Assembly: GCA_965195225.1 (NCBI GenBank)
Contig: CBDAFL010000082.1
Span: 30,222 to 94,221, forward strand
Direction of reading: 5' to 3'
Length of the DNA: 64,000 bases
Origin: JAHIKV01 sp965195225
Lineage (GTDB): Bacteria > Planctomycetota > Planctomycetia > Pirellulales > Thermoguttaceae
In this document: in pieces, positions 8,963-18,579 of the stretch
Layout: each line of letters starts with the position of its first letter
Numbering within the stretch: position 1 is the stretch's first letter
Notes under the pieces: model-generated
Database searches by the model: none
What the model was told of the DNA's origin: nothing
What the model saw: the letters and a program-made list of their open reading frames with translations, nothing else
Translations under genes and position numbers: made by a program

Positions 8963-11900
8963 CTACCACCTGTATGGATTTCTCAGATCAACCATGCCAA
9001 ACCTTTCCAAAGCAGCTTGGATTGCCGGCGAGCTTAGTATACGGTCCTCTAAATCTTGCAGACTAGGCAAGATGTCCATTTGTTGCAGTCCGTTGAGTAT
9101 CCCCGCCAAGCCCTCTCCTGACCCTGGAGGGAGTTGTCGGATCAGGCCCATTTCCTCCAAGGCGTCCAGGAGTCCTTCCATCAATTCACGAATATCATCG
9201 GGTGTCATAGGCCACCCGTAGGGCCACCCGAAGGGCCTTCCCGGCCAGTAGAAGCCCGATGTTGGCGGCCATCCGCTGGGGCGACGAACTGGCGGGTGTC
9301 CACCAGGGTGGGGAGCGAATATGCCCGAACGATCTGGGAACTGCTTAAATTGGCCAACGTTCGCCAGCACTTCGGCCAACTCATCCAAATCCGGCAGTGT
9401 CGGAGGCTGTTCTATGTCGTCTTTACATAGTCCTACAGGGTCCGTTTTACGTAGTCCTACAGGGTCCGTCAGGCTTACTGGATTATTGCCGACGTAGCGG
9501 TAGAGGTTTACGTCACTTTCAATTGGATCTCTTCGGTTCCATCTGCCGAGATGGGAAAGGAGGATGCGGTGGCCGGCGATGTGCCACTTCACGTCGGAAT
9601 CGGTGTGGTAATCGTAGCGGTAGCCGCAGTAGAGGGTTTCCCAATCGTAGCTGGAGACGTTTGGATTGCGGACCACAAAAGCTGAGGTGAGGAAACTCGG
9701 CTTGCCGTAGGCATCGTAACAGTAACGCTCTTGAATCGCGCCGCTGGTGTTGGCTATCGCAACCACGTTCCAGTTCGGGTCTTGAAGAGCATAGATGCGC
9801 TCGTCGAGCGTGCCATTAGTATCGGTGTCGCGGTCGCGGAGAACGAGATCGTTCACGTACCGCAGGCCCCAGACGAATTGACGCTCGGGGTATAGGGACT
9901 CGGGGGCGGAGGCCGAGCCGCTGGAGCCGTAACATTGCTGTACGCGCTCTTCCAATACTTGCCAGTCGCGCGAATAATAATAGTGGCGCATCTCGGCCAA
10001 AGAGCCGGAGGTGTAGGCCTCTTTTATGACTCGTCGGTTCAGGCCGTCGTAGTCGTAGCCGGCAACCAGAGTTGTGCCGTCTGCGTCGTAGACGGTGACA
10101 AGACGGTTCCAGGCGTCGTACTCAAAGTGATAGTGGTCGCTCCAGTTGGAAGGTTTTGGAGCGCGGACCATGTTGCCCGAGCGGTCGTGGGCAACGCGGG
10201 TCGAACTGTCCTCAATTTCCGAGATTTCGTTGGCCGTATTGTGGTCGCGGTCCTGGTCCAGGTTCCACGAGCCGTTGCCATCGGGGTCTTGCTTGAAATT
10301 GTTCCAGTTGCCGGTCGGGTCCAACGTCCACTGCTCGGCGAAAGTTTTGGAATTGGCAACCAGTCCGTCCTTGGTCCCGTTCAGTTGGCCGCGATCGAGA
10401 GTAGCCAACTGATACATCCCGTCGTAGGTGTAAAGTTCGTCCAAATCGACGCTGTTGGCCGCGGCCACCGTGTCCTGCCGCCAGAGACGGTTGCTCGCGC
10501 GGTCGTAGCCGTGCTTGATCCGAACCGCGTCGGCGGAACTGCCGTAGTCTCGCCAAAGCAGGTCAACAACGCGGCCGAAACGGTCGAGGCCGTCATAGGG
10601 ATCGTCGCCCGCGCCGTGGGCCAGATTGCACAGCAGGTCAGGCTGCGGGTAATCAACTTTTACGATCTGGCCGGCACCAAGATATGTGTACTCGGCCAGC
10701 CGAGTACCGTTTGCGTCGACATCCGAAAGATAACTTAAGCGGCTCAGGTTACTATCGTTGCCGCTGCTGTATTCGTGGTGCAGGACGCGACCGTTGGGGT
10801 AGGTGATCGCGGTGAGCCGCGCGTGGTTGTTCGTCCCGTCGGCGTGGGCGTATTGAACCTGTGACGTGTTTTGGTCCACTTGGCCGTCGTGCTCCTGATG
10901 TTCGACCTTTGGTTGGCCAAAATCGTTGTAGGAGAGATCGACTTCGTTGACGGCGTAACCGCCGGTGGCGGCGTCGTAGTTGGTCGTTTTTACCAACATG
11001 CCCCGCACCTCGTAATCGCGCTCGATTCGGCGAACCGCGTCGTCCACGTCGGTCCCAAGCGTGGTGGCCTTGTCGGCCGTCGAACGCCCGAGCTTGTCGT
11101 ACTCGAACGCGTGGACCGTACCGTTCTGGTCCTTCGTCTCTTTCACCTCGCCCTGGCGATTATACTTATGTTCCACCCGATCGTAAACCCCATCCGTGCC
11201 GTTTCCATCGAGGGTAGTGGGGTCGTCACTATCGGGGTAGATTACCGCCCGGAGCAGGTCGTTTCGGTAGATTAACGGCGAAATCCCACCCACCGACGTA
11301 CCATAGATGTACCGTGTAACCTGATCGTTGGTGGTCGAGTTTTTCGCCGTCAGCGTCGAAACCGCCCCGTCGATGGTGTAAACGGTTTCGACCGTCACGT
11401 CCTCGTCGGCGTCGCCGGTGGCGGGATTGCCGTCGGTGTAGTTTTGAGTGGTTTTGGTGACGCGGCCGGCGTCGTCGAACTCGCTGCGGTCGTCGCGACC
11501 GGCTGGATCGACCGTCTGGTACGCATCGCCGGTCGAGGTGTCGTACTCGACGGTCGATACCAGCACGGTATCACTCGATGACGGCGCGCTGTTGGGCCGA
11601 GTGGGAGCGCTGCCGCCGTTGGTGCCGTAATTGGCCGTGGCGGTCTGACGCCTGATCTGGTCGCACCACGTTCCCATGTAAGAAACCCGGGCCTTAGGCT
11701 GCGCGCCGCCGGGTGTGGTCAATTCGCCCGTGCCGGTGGCGTCGTGCAAGCGGCTACGGCTGACAATCCACGTCGTATTTCCCTGGGGATCGTAAGTGGT
11801 TTCGATCTGCTCGAAAATAGTGTCGCCGGTAACGTCGTCGGCGTCGGCGTATAAAGTTTCGTCGGTGTCGTAACCGAGGTATGTTTTGGTTACCCGGCCG

Positions 11901-12646
11901 ACTCCGTCATAGGAAGTTTTGCTGAAGGAATCCGAGCCGGCCGGTTTTTGCTTGATGACGTTCCCAGCGGCGTCGTACCAGGTGTTGTTGGTAAGCGCGT
12001 TGCCCACCGTGCCGTCCGACGGATCGACCGCGTAGGTCTCGGTCTTGTACGCGCGGCCCAAATCGTCGTAGTAGGTCCTGCCGCGGGCCAGCAGCCGGTC
12101 GCCGTCGTCGACCGTGTCGTCGAGCGGGAAGTGGCCGTCGGCGTCGGCGTCGTAGTAGCGCTCGACCTTCCAAGCGCGATTGAGGTTGTCGAAATAATTC
12201 TTGGTGTACATCACGCGATCGTCGGCGTCGGCCGGATCAATGGCGTATTCCTGGCGGTTGCGCCAGTCGTATTGGTACTCGGTGACGCGCGTAGTGCCGG
12301 CGTCGACGCGCTGGGTCAGCGTGCTCAATAATCCGCCCTCCAGTCCGCCGCTGCACGCGCAATCGCCGCCGCTGCCCTCGTAATCGAGCTCGGTCACTAG
12401 CACCATGTTGCCGGCGCTGGTGCCCACGCGGATATCGGTCGGGTTGTTGCGGCAGTCGAAGGTGGTGCCGGTGATCGTGCCGCCGGGCGCGGTCAGTTTG
12501 TTTTGCCGGCCCGTCGAGTCGTGGCCCAAAGAGGTTTCGGCGTAGTGTGTGTCGGAGAGGCCGACGCCGGAGTCGGGAATCAGATGGTACTTGCGCGTCG
12601 AGGTCTGCTGGCCGGAGTCGTTGTAGGCATAGGCGGTGCCGGCCAT
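8963..12646 (-). CDS. 5'-truncated Rhs protein d (YD repeats, core, Pro/Trp-rich tip)
   Basis: About 1227 residues of Rhs. Homology starts at AGTAYAYNDSGQQTSTRKY right after the junction repeat at 12663-12751, so roughly the first 530 residues of the intact protein are missing. Dozens of YD-type repeats form the predicted beta-cocoon. The core box GRWNRRDPIESDVNLYRYVG and NNPVSLTDPVG lies near residue 1060. The DPVG boundary is doubled by a 24-bp tandem repeat (9424-9471). The ~160-residue tip has a PGGHPPVRRPSGWPP-type proline/tryptophan stretch and an amphipathic helical end, with no recognised toxin domain. No ribosome site precedes the chosen ATG; an open frame extends to 12739 through the repeat. 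Expression is doubtful. Confidence 0.75.
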   Translation of the reverse strand: MAGTAYAYNDSGQQTSTRKYHLIPDSGVGLSDTHYAETSLGHDSTGRQNKLTAPGGTITGTTFDCRNNPTDIRVGTSAGNMVLVTELDYEGSGGDCACSGGLEGGLLSTLTQRVDAGTTRVTEYQYDWRNRQEYAIDPADADDRVMYTKNYFDNLNRAWKVERYYDADADGHFPLDDTVDDGDRLLARGRTYYDDLGRAYKTETYAVDPSDGTVGNALTNNTWYDAAGNVIKQKPAGSDSFSKTSYDGVGRVTKTYLGYDTDETLYADADDVTGDTIFEQIETTYDPQGNTTWIVSRSRLHDATGTGELTTPGGAQPKARVSYMGTWCDQIRRQTATANYGTNGGSAPTRPNSAPSSSDTVLVSTVEYDTSTGDAYQTVDPAGRDDRSEFDDAGRVTKTTQNYTDGNPATGDADEDVTVETVYTIDGAVSTLTAKNSTTNDQVTRYIYGTSVGGISPLIYRNDLLRAVIYPDSDDPTTLDGNGTDGVYDRVEHKYNRQGEVKETKDQNGTVHAFEYDKLGRSTADKATTLGTDVDDAVRRIERDYEVRGMLVKTTNYDAATGGYAVNEVDLSYNDFGQPKVEHQEHDGQVDQNTSQVQYAHADGTNNHARLTAITYPNGRVLHHEYSSGNDSNLSRLSYLSDVDANGTRLAEYTYLGAGQIVKVDYPQPDLLCNLAHGAGDDPYDGLDRFGRVVDLLWRDYGSSADAVRIKHGYDRASNRLWRQDTVAAANSVDLDELYTYDGMYQLATLDRGQLNGTKDGLVANSKTFAEQWTLDPTGNWNNFKQDPDGNGSWNLDQDRDHNTANEISEIEDSSTRVAHDRSGNMVRAPKPSNWSDHYHFEYDAWNRLVTVYDADGTTLVAGYDYDGLNRRVIKEAYTSGSLAEMRHYYYSRDWQVLEERVQQCYGSSGSASAPESLYPERQFVWGLRYVNDLVLRDRDTDTNGTLDERIYALQDPNWNVVAIANTSGAIQERYCYDAYGKPSFLTSAFVVRNPNVSSYDWETLYCGYRYDYHTDSDVKWHIAGHRILLSHLGRWNRRDPIESDVNLYRYVGNNPVSLTDPVGLRKTDPVGLCKDDIEQPPTLPDLDELAEVLANVGQFKQFPDRSGIFAPHPGGHPPVRRPSGWPPTSGFYWPGRPFGWPYGWPMTPDDIRELMEGLLDALEEMGLIRQLPPGSGEGLAGILNGLQQMDILPSLQDLEDRILSSPAIQAALERFGMVDLRNPYRW
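9424..9471. repeat. 24-bp tandem duplication at core/tip boundary
   Basis: TACRTAGTCCTACAGGGTCC is repeated at 9424 and 9448. It doubles the DPVGL boundary motif of Rhs protein d (DPVGLRKTDPVGLCK). Confidence 0.85.
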
Positions 12647-12662
12647 GGCGGAGATTGCGTCA

Positions 12663-12751
12663 CTAATGACTAATGGCGCTCTGACCCCAAAAACTCCCCC
12701 AAAAACTCCCCTCCCGACCCCAAAACTCCCTGACCCCAAAACTCCCCCAAC
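12663..12751. repeat. Junction repeat at 5' end of Rhs d
   Basis: CTAATGACTAATGGCGCTC, then TGACCCCAAAAACTCCC, followed by two or three further ACCCCAAAACTCCC-type units. It marks the exact point where Rhs homology starts, like the copies near 6.1 and 7.7 kb. Confidence 0.7.
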
Positions 12752-12871
12752 GCCTTTTTTCCCGCCATTCTGCGGGAAACAGGTCTACTTCTTATCGGTT
12801 GTCAAGACTCGCTGGACCAGGACACCCGGTCCTTTGTTTCCCTTTGTTCTCCTTTGTTCCTTCGTGTAACA

Positions 12872-14791
12872 TCATTTATTTTGAGCCTGGACAACATGGT
12901 CGTCGCGGCAAAGAAACACCTTTCGCTCAACGCCCTGACTGGTACGTCGCAGAGCTGACACGCGTATGACATCATCTGGCAACAACGAGACACTCTTTAC
13001 CTGCCATCCTGCGAGTACACCAAGCCGAGAAACATGTGTGACTTTTCGACCATCGAACCTAACCAAACCGAAGTTCATATCCACCACCCACAATCGTCCT
13101 TTCTTATCCTCAAGCATTTGCACGGGCTGAAGACATCCATCCGGAAACGTGCCGTCTCCGAGCACATTCCATTGTTTGCCCTTCAGCGCGTAGACTCGGT
13201 ATGTCCCATCTGCGTAGTAGATTGTCCCACTGCCACCTTCAGCCAAGTTGAAGGCCCAGGTGTGGCGCTCCCCTGGCAATTTGACCGGGGTGGGCTCTCC
13301 GCCCGGATCCACCTGGATCAAGCCATGGCCCGTAAGGATCCAAATGCGATGCTGAGAATCACACTTTAGAACTGCCCACGAGTCATTCACAAGAAGGTAA
13401 GTGTGGTCAGTCCAAGTCTTTCCATCATAACTCAGAAGTCTATTACCGTCATACCACCACACACTTCGGCTTCCGTCTCCCACAACGTTATGCTCAACAG
13501 ACACTATTGGAAAGCGTTCTTCAATCATTTTCTTAATATTTGCACGGCTTGTCTGAACTGGATTCTCCTTAACAATCCGAAACCTTGGGTTAATCAAGAC
13601 ACCATCCGAGGTCCCGAGCCATACCACACCTTTGTCAGTCTCCACCATTGGATTCCATCCACCGCTTGCAAGGAAAAAAGGTTTATCGGGAACCGGATAC
13701 CGCCAGCCCTCATCGGAAAATACAGCAAATCCCTTTTCTGTTGCCACCCAGACATCGCCCGATCTGCGCACTTGAATCCCGCGCACGTTGACGTTAGGTA
13801 AAATTGAACCGGTGGTGTAAATGCGACTTGTTCCATCGGGAAGTCGAACACCGATCCCCTTTTCCGTTCCAACCCACAATGCTTGAGTTGAATCGATACA
13901 GAGGCAGGTCACGTTGTTGGATGGAATCCAGGGATCAGTTTTTTTCGTGTGCAGTTTCCACGTTCCCTCTGGATCGCGTCGAAGCACTCCCAACCCCATA
14001 ACTCCAACCCATAAGTTTTTCTCATTATCTTCTGCAAAGCCCATCACACATTGATTTTCATCTCCCGCTTCATAAATTGTTTCTACGGTATCTGTGTTAG
14101 GATCAACTGTTGTAACCCGGGAGTGATGTCCTCCAGCAAAGATTTTTCCCGAACTGCTGGCAAACAGTGCTGTCGTGTCGTAGAAACGTGTCATCACAAA
14201 GTCATTCCAGGGTAGGATATCCGGTGACAATGATTTGATTCGCAGCACTTCCAATAAATCCGTGCGAAAGCGGCACAACCCACGGGACGTTGCCACCCAA
14301 AGAGTTCCATCTCTAGTAAAAAGAACTGCCCGAACATCATTACCAACCAATGGACTATTTCCGGGCACAACAAATGTCGTAGGCTCTGAAGCACCAGTCA
14401 GTACAACATGCTCAGGGCCAGTAAACATCTGCAATATACCCTTTCTAAGAATCGACAGACCATGATTTGTTCCAAAAGCAAAGACATCATCATGGGAAAC
14501 CGCTATTGCTTGAACGTCATTCGCTGCTAAACCGTCAGTTTCATTTAACCTATCTCTATTCAGGAGGTTTTCGTGCCGGAATTTCGTACTCTTAACTTGC
14601 CTTAATGGGAATGTCTTCCATTCCCAACGAAGACCTGACTGCTCAAAGAGATCACCTTCTCCATTAGTGACATCCGCATTCGCCAATGAGAAGTAATACA
14701 GCAGACAAAAAGCAAAGGTGGAGATGCCTGCGAATGCAAAGCGCATGCCAACATGACAGCACGCTTGTAATTTCATTACAGTATTGAGCAT
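12872..14791 (-). CDS. Exported beta-propeller protein (Reg_prop/two-component-regulator-propeller type)
   Basis: 639 residues from ATG 14791, preceded by AGGAAA. A signal peptide core FAGISTFAFCLLYYFSLANA follows a short basic start. The body holds repeated propeller blades of the pattern GTLWVATSRGLCRF, KNLWVGVMGLGVL, QALWVGTEKGIGV, GDVWVATEKGFAVF and GVVWLGTSDGVLI, as in the periplasmic sensor part of hybrid two-component regulators. No transmembrane helix or kinase domain follows, so it is a free periplasmic propeller. It lies about 100 bp downstream of Rhs cassette e on the same strand and could be that tip's partner. A short CCTTTGTT-type repeat at 12829-12865 lies beyond its stop. Confidence 0.75.
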   Translation of the reverse strand: MLNTVMKLQACCHVGMRFAFAGISTFAFCLLYYFSLANADVTNGEGDLFEQSGLRWEWKTFPLRQVKSTKFRHENLLNRDRLNETDGLAANDVQAIAVSHDDVFAFGTNHGLSILRKGILQMFTGPEHVVLTGASEPTTFVVPGNSPLVGNDVRAVLFTRDGTLWVATSRGLCRFRTDLLEVLRIKSLSPDILPWNDFVMTRFYDTTALFASSSGKIFAGGHHSRVTTVDPNTDTVETIYEAGDENQCVMGFAEDNEKNLWVGVMGLGVLRRDPEGTWKLHTKKTDPWIPSNNVTCLCIDSTQALWVGTEKGIGVRLPDGTSRIYTTGSILPNVNVRGIQVRRSGDVWVATEKGFAVFSDEGWRYPVPDKPFFLASGGWNPMVETDKGVVWLGTSDGVLINPRFRIVKENPVQTSRANIKKMIEERFPIVSVEHNVVGDGSRSVWWYDGNRLLSYDGKTWTDHTYLLVNDSWAVLKCDSQHRIWILTGHGLIQVDPGGEPTPVKLPGERHTWAFNLAEGGSGTIYYADGTYRVYALKGKQWNVLGDGTFPDGCLQPVQMLEDKKGRLWVVDMNFGLVRFDGRKVTHVSRLGVLAGWQVKSVSLLPDDVIRVSALRRTSQGVERKVFLCRDDHVVQAQNK

Positions 14792-14887
14792 ATCATTTTC
14801 CTGTTAAATGAAGCAATCAATTGAACGATAAATCCTACAACTGAAGTAGTTCATTTAGTGTTACTACCTCAATGATCTTTACGTTAG

Positions 14888-17035
14888 TTATGGACATGGT
14901 GTTTTATAGGTAGAATCGAGAGCCCAAGTTAAAACCGTTGGAGCCCTACGGACAACAACTGAAACATATTTGTTTCTCGTAAAGCATGGGATTCGCATAC
15001 AAAGCCAATCTCGGTTACACCATGCCGGATAAGTTGGTGGAGGGGTAGTTGCCCCCGACGGAACATACCGGCATTGCCCTTGGGCGTATTCATAAGCAGT
15101 TTGAGGAAATCTAATTGGTAGATGGGGGGGAAACCCTGCCACTGCGTTACATGTACAGAGATACATGCCTAGAGGATCAACTGACTCAGTTGGTCTATTG
15201 CGCACATAGCGGTACGGGTTATCGTCATCCCAAATTGGATCTTTGCGGTCCCAGCGGCCGAGGTGGGGGCGGAGAATGCGCTCGCGGACATGATACCACT
15301 GAACATTGCCGTCCCAGCGGTAGCCGCAGAAGAGGGTTTCCCAGGAATAGCTGGAGGTCTCACTGGGAGAGCCAAAAGTCTCACTTAAGAATTTTGGCTT
15401 GCCGTAGGCATCGTAACGGTAACGCTCTTGAATTGCGCCAGACGTGTTGGCGATTGCTACCACGTTCCAGTTCGGGTCTTGGAGGACGTAGAGGCGCTCT
15501 TCCAAGCCGGAGGCGGTCTTGCCGTAGTTGCCGGTGGCCGGGTTGGTGTCCGTGTCGCGGTCGCGGAGGATCAAGTCGTCCACGTAACGCAAGCCCCAGA
15601 CGAATTGACGCTCGGGGTATAACGACTCGGGGGCGGAGGCCGAGCCGCTACTGCCGTAATTTTGCTGTACGCGCTCTTCGAGTACTTGCCACTGGTCGCT
15701 GTAGTAATAGTGCCGCATCTCGGTCAAGGAACCGCCGGCGTCGTACGTCTCTTTTATGACTCGGCGGTTCAGGCCGTCGTAGTCGTAGCCGGCAACCAAA
15801 TACGTCTCCGTGGCGTCGTAAACCGTTACGAGACGGTTCCAAGCGTCGTACTCCAGATGATAGTGCGAGTTCCAGTTGTCGGGTTTCGGCGCGCGGACCA
15901 TGTTGCCGACCCGGTCGTGAAAAATGTTGTCGGAACTCGTCGCGATCTCCTCAAGTTCGTTGGCCGCGTTGTGAGTCCGGTTTTGGTCCAAGTCCCAATC
16001 GCCGTCGCCGTCGTCGTCTTGCTTGAAGTTGCCCCAGTTGCCCAGCGGGTCAAGCGTCCACTGCTCGGCGAAGGTTTTGGAGTCGGCGACTAGGCCGTCC
16101 TCGTTGGCGTTCAACTGCCCGCGCTGGAGGGCGGCCAACTGGTACATGCCGTCGTAGGTGTAGCGTTCGTCCAGATAGACCGGTGTGCCTTGCGACTTCG
16201 CAACCGCGTCCTCTCGCCACAGACGATTGCTCGCACGGTCGTAGCCGTGCTTGATCCGTACCGCGTCGCTGCTGGCCCCATAGTCTCGCCACAACAAGTC
16301 CACCACCCGGCCAAAACGGTCGAGGCCGTCGTATGGATCGTTGCCCGAGCCGTAGGCAAGGTTGTAACGCAAGTCCGGCTGTGAGTAATCGACCTTCACG
16401 ATCTGCCCAGCCCCAAGATAAGTGTACTCGGCCAGCCGAGTGCCGCCAGCGTCAACATCCGAAAGGTAACTTAAGCGGCTGAGGTTGTTATCGTTGCCGG
16501 TGCTGTACTCGTGATGCAGAACGCGGTCGTTGGGATAAGTGATCGCGGTCAGCCGTGCGTGGTTCGCCGCGCCGTTGGCGTGGGCGTATTGGACCTGCAA
16601 CGTGTCTTGGTTCACGGCGTCGTCATGCTCTTGATGATCGGCGATGAGATTGCCGAAGTCGTCGTAGACCAACTCAACTTCGTTGACGACGTACAAGGCG
16701 CCGCCATTAACATTGCTGTAGTTGGTCACCCGTTCGACCATGCCGCGCACCTCGTATCCGCGTTCGATCCGCAACACGCCGCCATCGACATTGAACGTGT
16801 TGGGATCAGGCAACGTCACTTTGTCCACCGTCCGCCGGCCCAGCAGGTCGTACTCGAACTGGTGGATCGTGCCGTTCTGGTCCTTCGTCTCTTTCACCTC
16901 GCTTTGGCAATTATACTTATGTTCGACCCTATCGTACAGAGTATCCACCCCATCTCCAAGAGAAGTAGTATCATCGGAATCTGGGTAAATCACCCCCCGC
17001 AGCAGACGGGTGTCGGCGATGTCACTCTCCGTCAA
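14888..17035 (-). CDS. Rhs protein e, 5' end removed by an IS4-type element
   Basis: 715 residues of YD repeats and core, starting in the middle of the Rhs fold. Rhs coding sequence continues to the IS edge at 17060 (QYIYGTTLTESDIADTR is the local context), so the true gene was longer. The core box GRWDRKDPIWDDDNPYRYVR and SVDPLG precedes a ~92-residue Cys-rich tip (about seven Cys) with no recognised fold. On the other side of the IS lie the promoter and leader typical of intact Rhs genes (18385-18530). The gene was therefore once driven from there and lost about half its coding sequence. It may be expressed only from an IS-derived promoter, if at all. Confidence 0.75.
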   Translation of the reverse strand: MTESDIADTRLLRGVIYPDSDDTTSLGDGVDTLYDRVEHKYNCQSEVKETKDQNGTIHQFEYDLLGRRTVDKVTLPDPNTFNVDGGVLRIERGYEVRGMVERVTNYSNVNGGALYVVNEVELVYDDFGNLIADHQEHDDAVNQDTLQVQYAHANGAANHARLTAITYPNDRVLHHEYSTGNDNNLSRLSYLSDVDAGGTRLAEYTYLGAGQIVKVDYSQPDLRYNLAYGSGNDPYDGLDRFGRVVDLLWRDYGASSDAVRIKHGYDRASNRLWREDAVAKSQGTPVYLDERYTYDGMYQLAALQRGQLNANEDGLVADSKTFAEQWTLDPLGNWGNFKQDDDGDGDWDLDQNRTHNAANELEEIATSSDNIFHDRVGNMVRAPKPDNWNSHYHLEYDAWNRLVTVYDATETYLVAGYDYDGLNRRVIKETYDAGGSLTEMRHYYYSDQWQVLEERVQQNYGSSGSASAPESLYPERQFVWGLRYVDDLILRDRDTDTNPATGNYGKTASGLEERLYVLQDPNWNVVAIANTSGAIQERYRYDAYGKPKFLSETFGSPSETSSYSWETLFCGYRWDGNVQWYHVRERILRPHLGRWDRKDPIWDDDNPYRYVRNRPTESVDPLGMYLCTCNAVAGFPPHLPIRFPQTAYEYAQGQCRYVPSGATTPPPTYPAWCNRDWLCMRIPCFTRNKYVSVVVRRAPTVLTWALDSTYKTPCP

Positions 17036-17060
17036 AGTCGTACCATATATATATTGTCAG

Positions 17061-18370
17061 TAGTGTCCGAACGTTTTGTTGAGATGTCTGTGTAACTAAT
17101 TGCTATTCAACGAGTTGCAAAAGAAAATGACCTGCTACGATTTGAAATCGAAAATGCGATTTCTACCTCTGACGGGGATCGGTGCAGGCTATGCACGAAG
17201 GCAAATTCGTTTTCTCGCAACTCATGGAGTTCATTCCTTGGCGGCGCTTTCAAACGTGCGTCAACCGCTACGGCGGCGACTACAAAGTCGGCACGTACAA
17301 ATGTGTCGAACAATTTCGGGTCATGGCCTTTGCCCAATTGACCTATCGCCACAGTCTGCGCGAAGTCGAGGCGTGTTTGCGCGTGGTGAAGTCCAAACTT
17401 TACCACATGGGCATTCACAGTTCGATCTCCCACAGCAATCTCGCTCATGCCAATCACCAACGCGACTGGCGCATCTACGCCGACTTCGCTCAGATCCTCA
17501 TCCAACGTGCCAAACAACTCTATCTGGGCGACGACCTCGGTCTCGACCTCGACGCCACGGTCTACGCCTTGGACGCCACCACCATCGACCTGTGTCTTTC
17601 GCTGTTTCCCTGGGCGAAGTTTCGGCGAACCAAAGGTGCGGTCAAACTGCATACGCTGCTGAATCTCCAGGGCGACATTCCCGAATTCATCCTGATTTCC
17701 GACGGAAAACTGCACGATGTCAACGTTTTGGACCATCTTATGCCCGTGCCCGGCGCCTACTACGTCATGGATCGTGGCTATCTCGACTTCGAACGGCTCT
17801 ACGTCCTCCATCAGGCAAAATCGTTTTTTGTTACCCGCTCCAAACGCAATTTCAATTTCAGCCGTCGCTATTCGCACGTAGTCGACAAATCGACCGGCGT
17901 TCAATGCGATCAAACGGTCGTTTTGGAAACCTACTACTCGGCTCGGGGTTACCCGGAACCGTTGCGTCGCATTCGCTACTACGATGCCGAACGCGACAAA
18001 CGCTTAGTGTTTCTGACCAACGATTTCTCCTTGCCGGCGACCGCGATTGCCTTGCTGTACAAGTCGCGTTGGCGTATCGAGTTGTTTTTCAAGTGGATCA
18101 AGCAACACCTACGGATCAAGGTTTTTTACGGAACCAGCGCGAACGCCGTCAAATCGCAAATCTGGATCGCCGTGGCAACCTATCTGCTTGTGGCGATCGT
18201 CAAAAAGGAACTCGGCCTCCGCTTGCCGCTTTACACAATTCTACAGATTTTGAGCCTCATCCAATTTGAGAAAACACCTTTAATCCAGGCACTCTCATGC
18301 GAATCCTACAAAATCCGACAACCCCATTGCCCTAACCAGTTGCTACTATTCGAGTAACGTTCGGACACTA
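17061..18370 (+). mobile_element. IS4-family insertion sequence
   Basis: 1310 bp bounded by the inverted repeats TAGTGTCCGAACGTT (17061) and AACGTTCGGACACTA (ending 18370), enclosing one transposase gene. No target-site duplication is visible: the left flank is Rhs coding sequence and the right flank is the start of a Rhs leader. This fits an IS-mediated deletion after insertion. Confidence 0.85.
17191..18357 (+). CDS. IS4-family DDE transposase
   Basis: 388 residues from ATG 17191 (a GTG nine bases upstream is possible). The N-terminal HEGKFVFSQLMEFIP and RRFQTCVNRYGGD form the DUF4372-type domain of the ISPepr1-like subgroup. Catalytic residues are visible: first Asp in YALDATTIDL, second in VMDRGYLDFERL, and Glu in the YKSRWRIELFFKWIKQ signature. 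The length is normal for the family and no frameshift is seen, so it should be active. It almost fills the element, ending 13 bp before its right edge. Confidence 0.92.
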   Translation: MHEGKFVFSQLMEFIPWRRFQTCVNRYGGDYKVGTYKCVEQFRVMAFAQLTYRHSLREVEACLRVVKSKLYHMGIHSSISHSNLAHANHQRDWRIYADFAQILIQRAKQLYLGDDLGLDLDATVYALDATTIDLCLSLFPWAKFRRTKGAVKLHTLLNLQGDIPEFILISDGKLHDVNVLDHLMPVPGAYYVMDRGYLDFERLYVLHQAKSFFVTRSKRNFNFSRRYSHVVDKSTGVQCDQTVVLETYYSARGYPEPLRRIRYYDAERDKRLVFLTNDFSLPATAIALLYKSRWRIELFFKWIKQHLRIKVFYGTSANAVKSQIWIAVATYLLVAIVKKELGLRLPLYTILQILSLIQFEKTPLIQALSCESYKIRQPHCPNQLLLFE

Positions 18371-18384
18371 ATGGTTATGGGCAC

Positions 18385-18530
18385 AAAAAAAGGGCCTGTC
18401 ACCGGGACGGATCGTCCCGGTGACAGGCCCTTCTGGATACCCGACGCAAAGTCAGGCCCCGCAGATACCTTTAGTGCTTCGTCACTCTATCACTCGCAGT
18501 GTCCGGTTTCAAGAGAAGTTTTGGGCCAAC
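18385..18530 (-). promoter_or_regulatory. Rhs-type promoter and structured leader A
   Basis: On the minus strand: GTTGGCCCAAAA (18530-18519), TTGAAA (18512-18507), a 17-bp spacer and TAGAGT (18489-18484). A leader follows with GGTATC (18469-18464), hairpin CCTGAC-tttgc-GTCGGG, then the perfect hairpin starting GGGCCTGTCACCGGGACG (18430-18392) and seven Ts (18391-18385). It is nearly identical to the module before the intact Rhs gene (37157-37302), but here the gene is replaced by the IS4 element. Confidence 0.7.
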
Positions 18531-18579
18531 TCTTCTTTCGCGTCACGCCGCCAAGGAGGCCTGCCGGGCGATCTCGTCG

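Noticed and set aside
18431..18470. GGATACCCGACGCAAAGTC on the plus strand, resembling part of a c-di-GMP-I riboswitch
   Set aside because: Only a short match (CGCAAAG); the remaining conserved parts are missing and the element is oriented the other way relative to promoter, T-run and gene.
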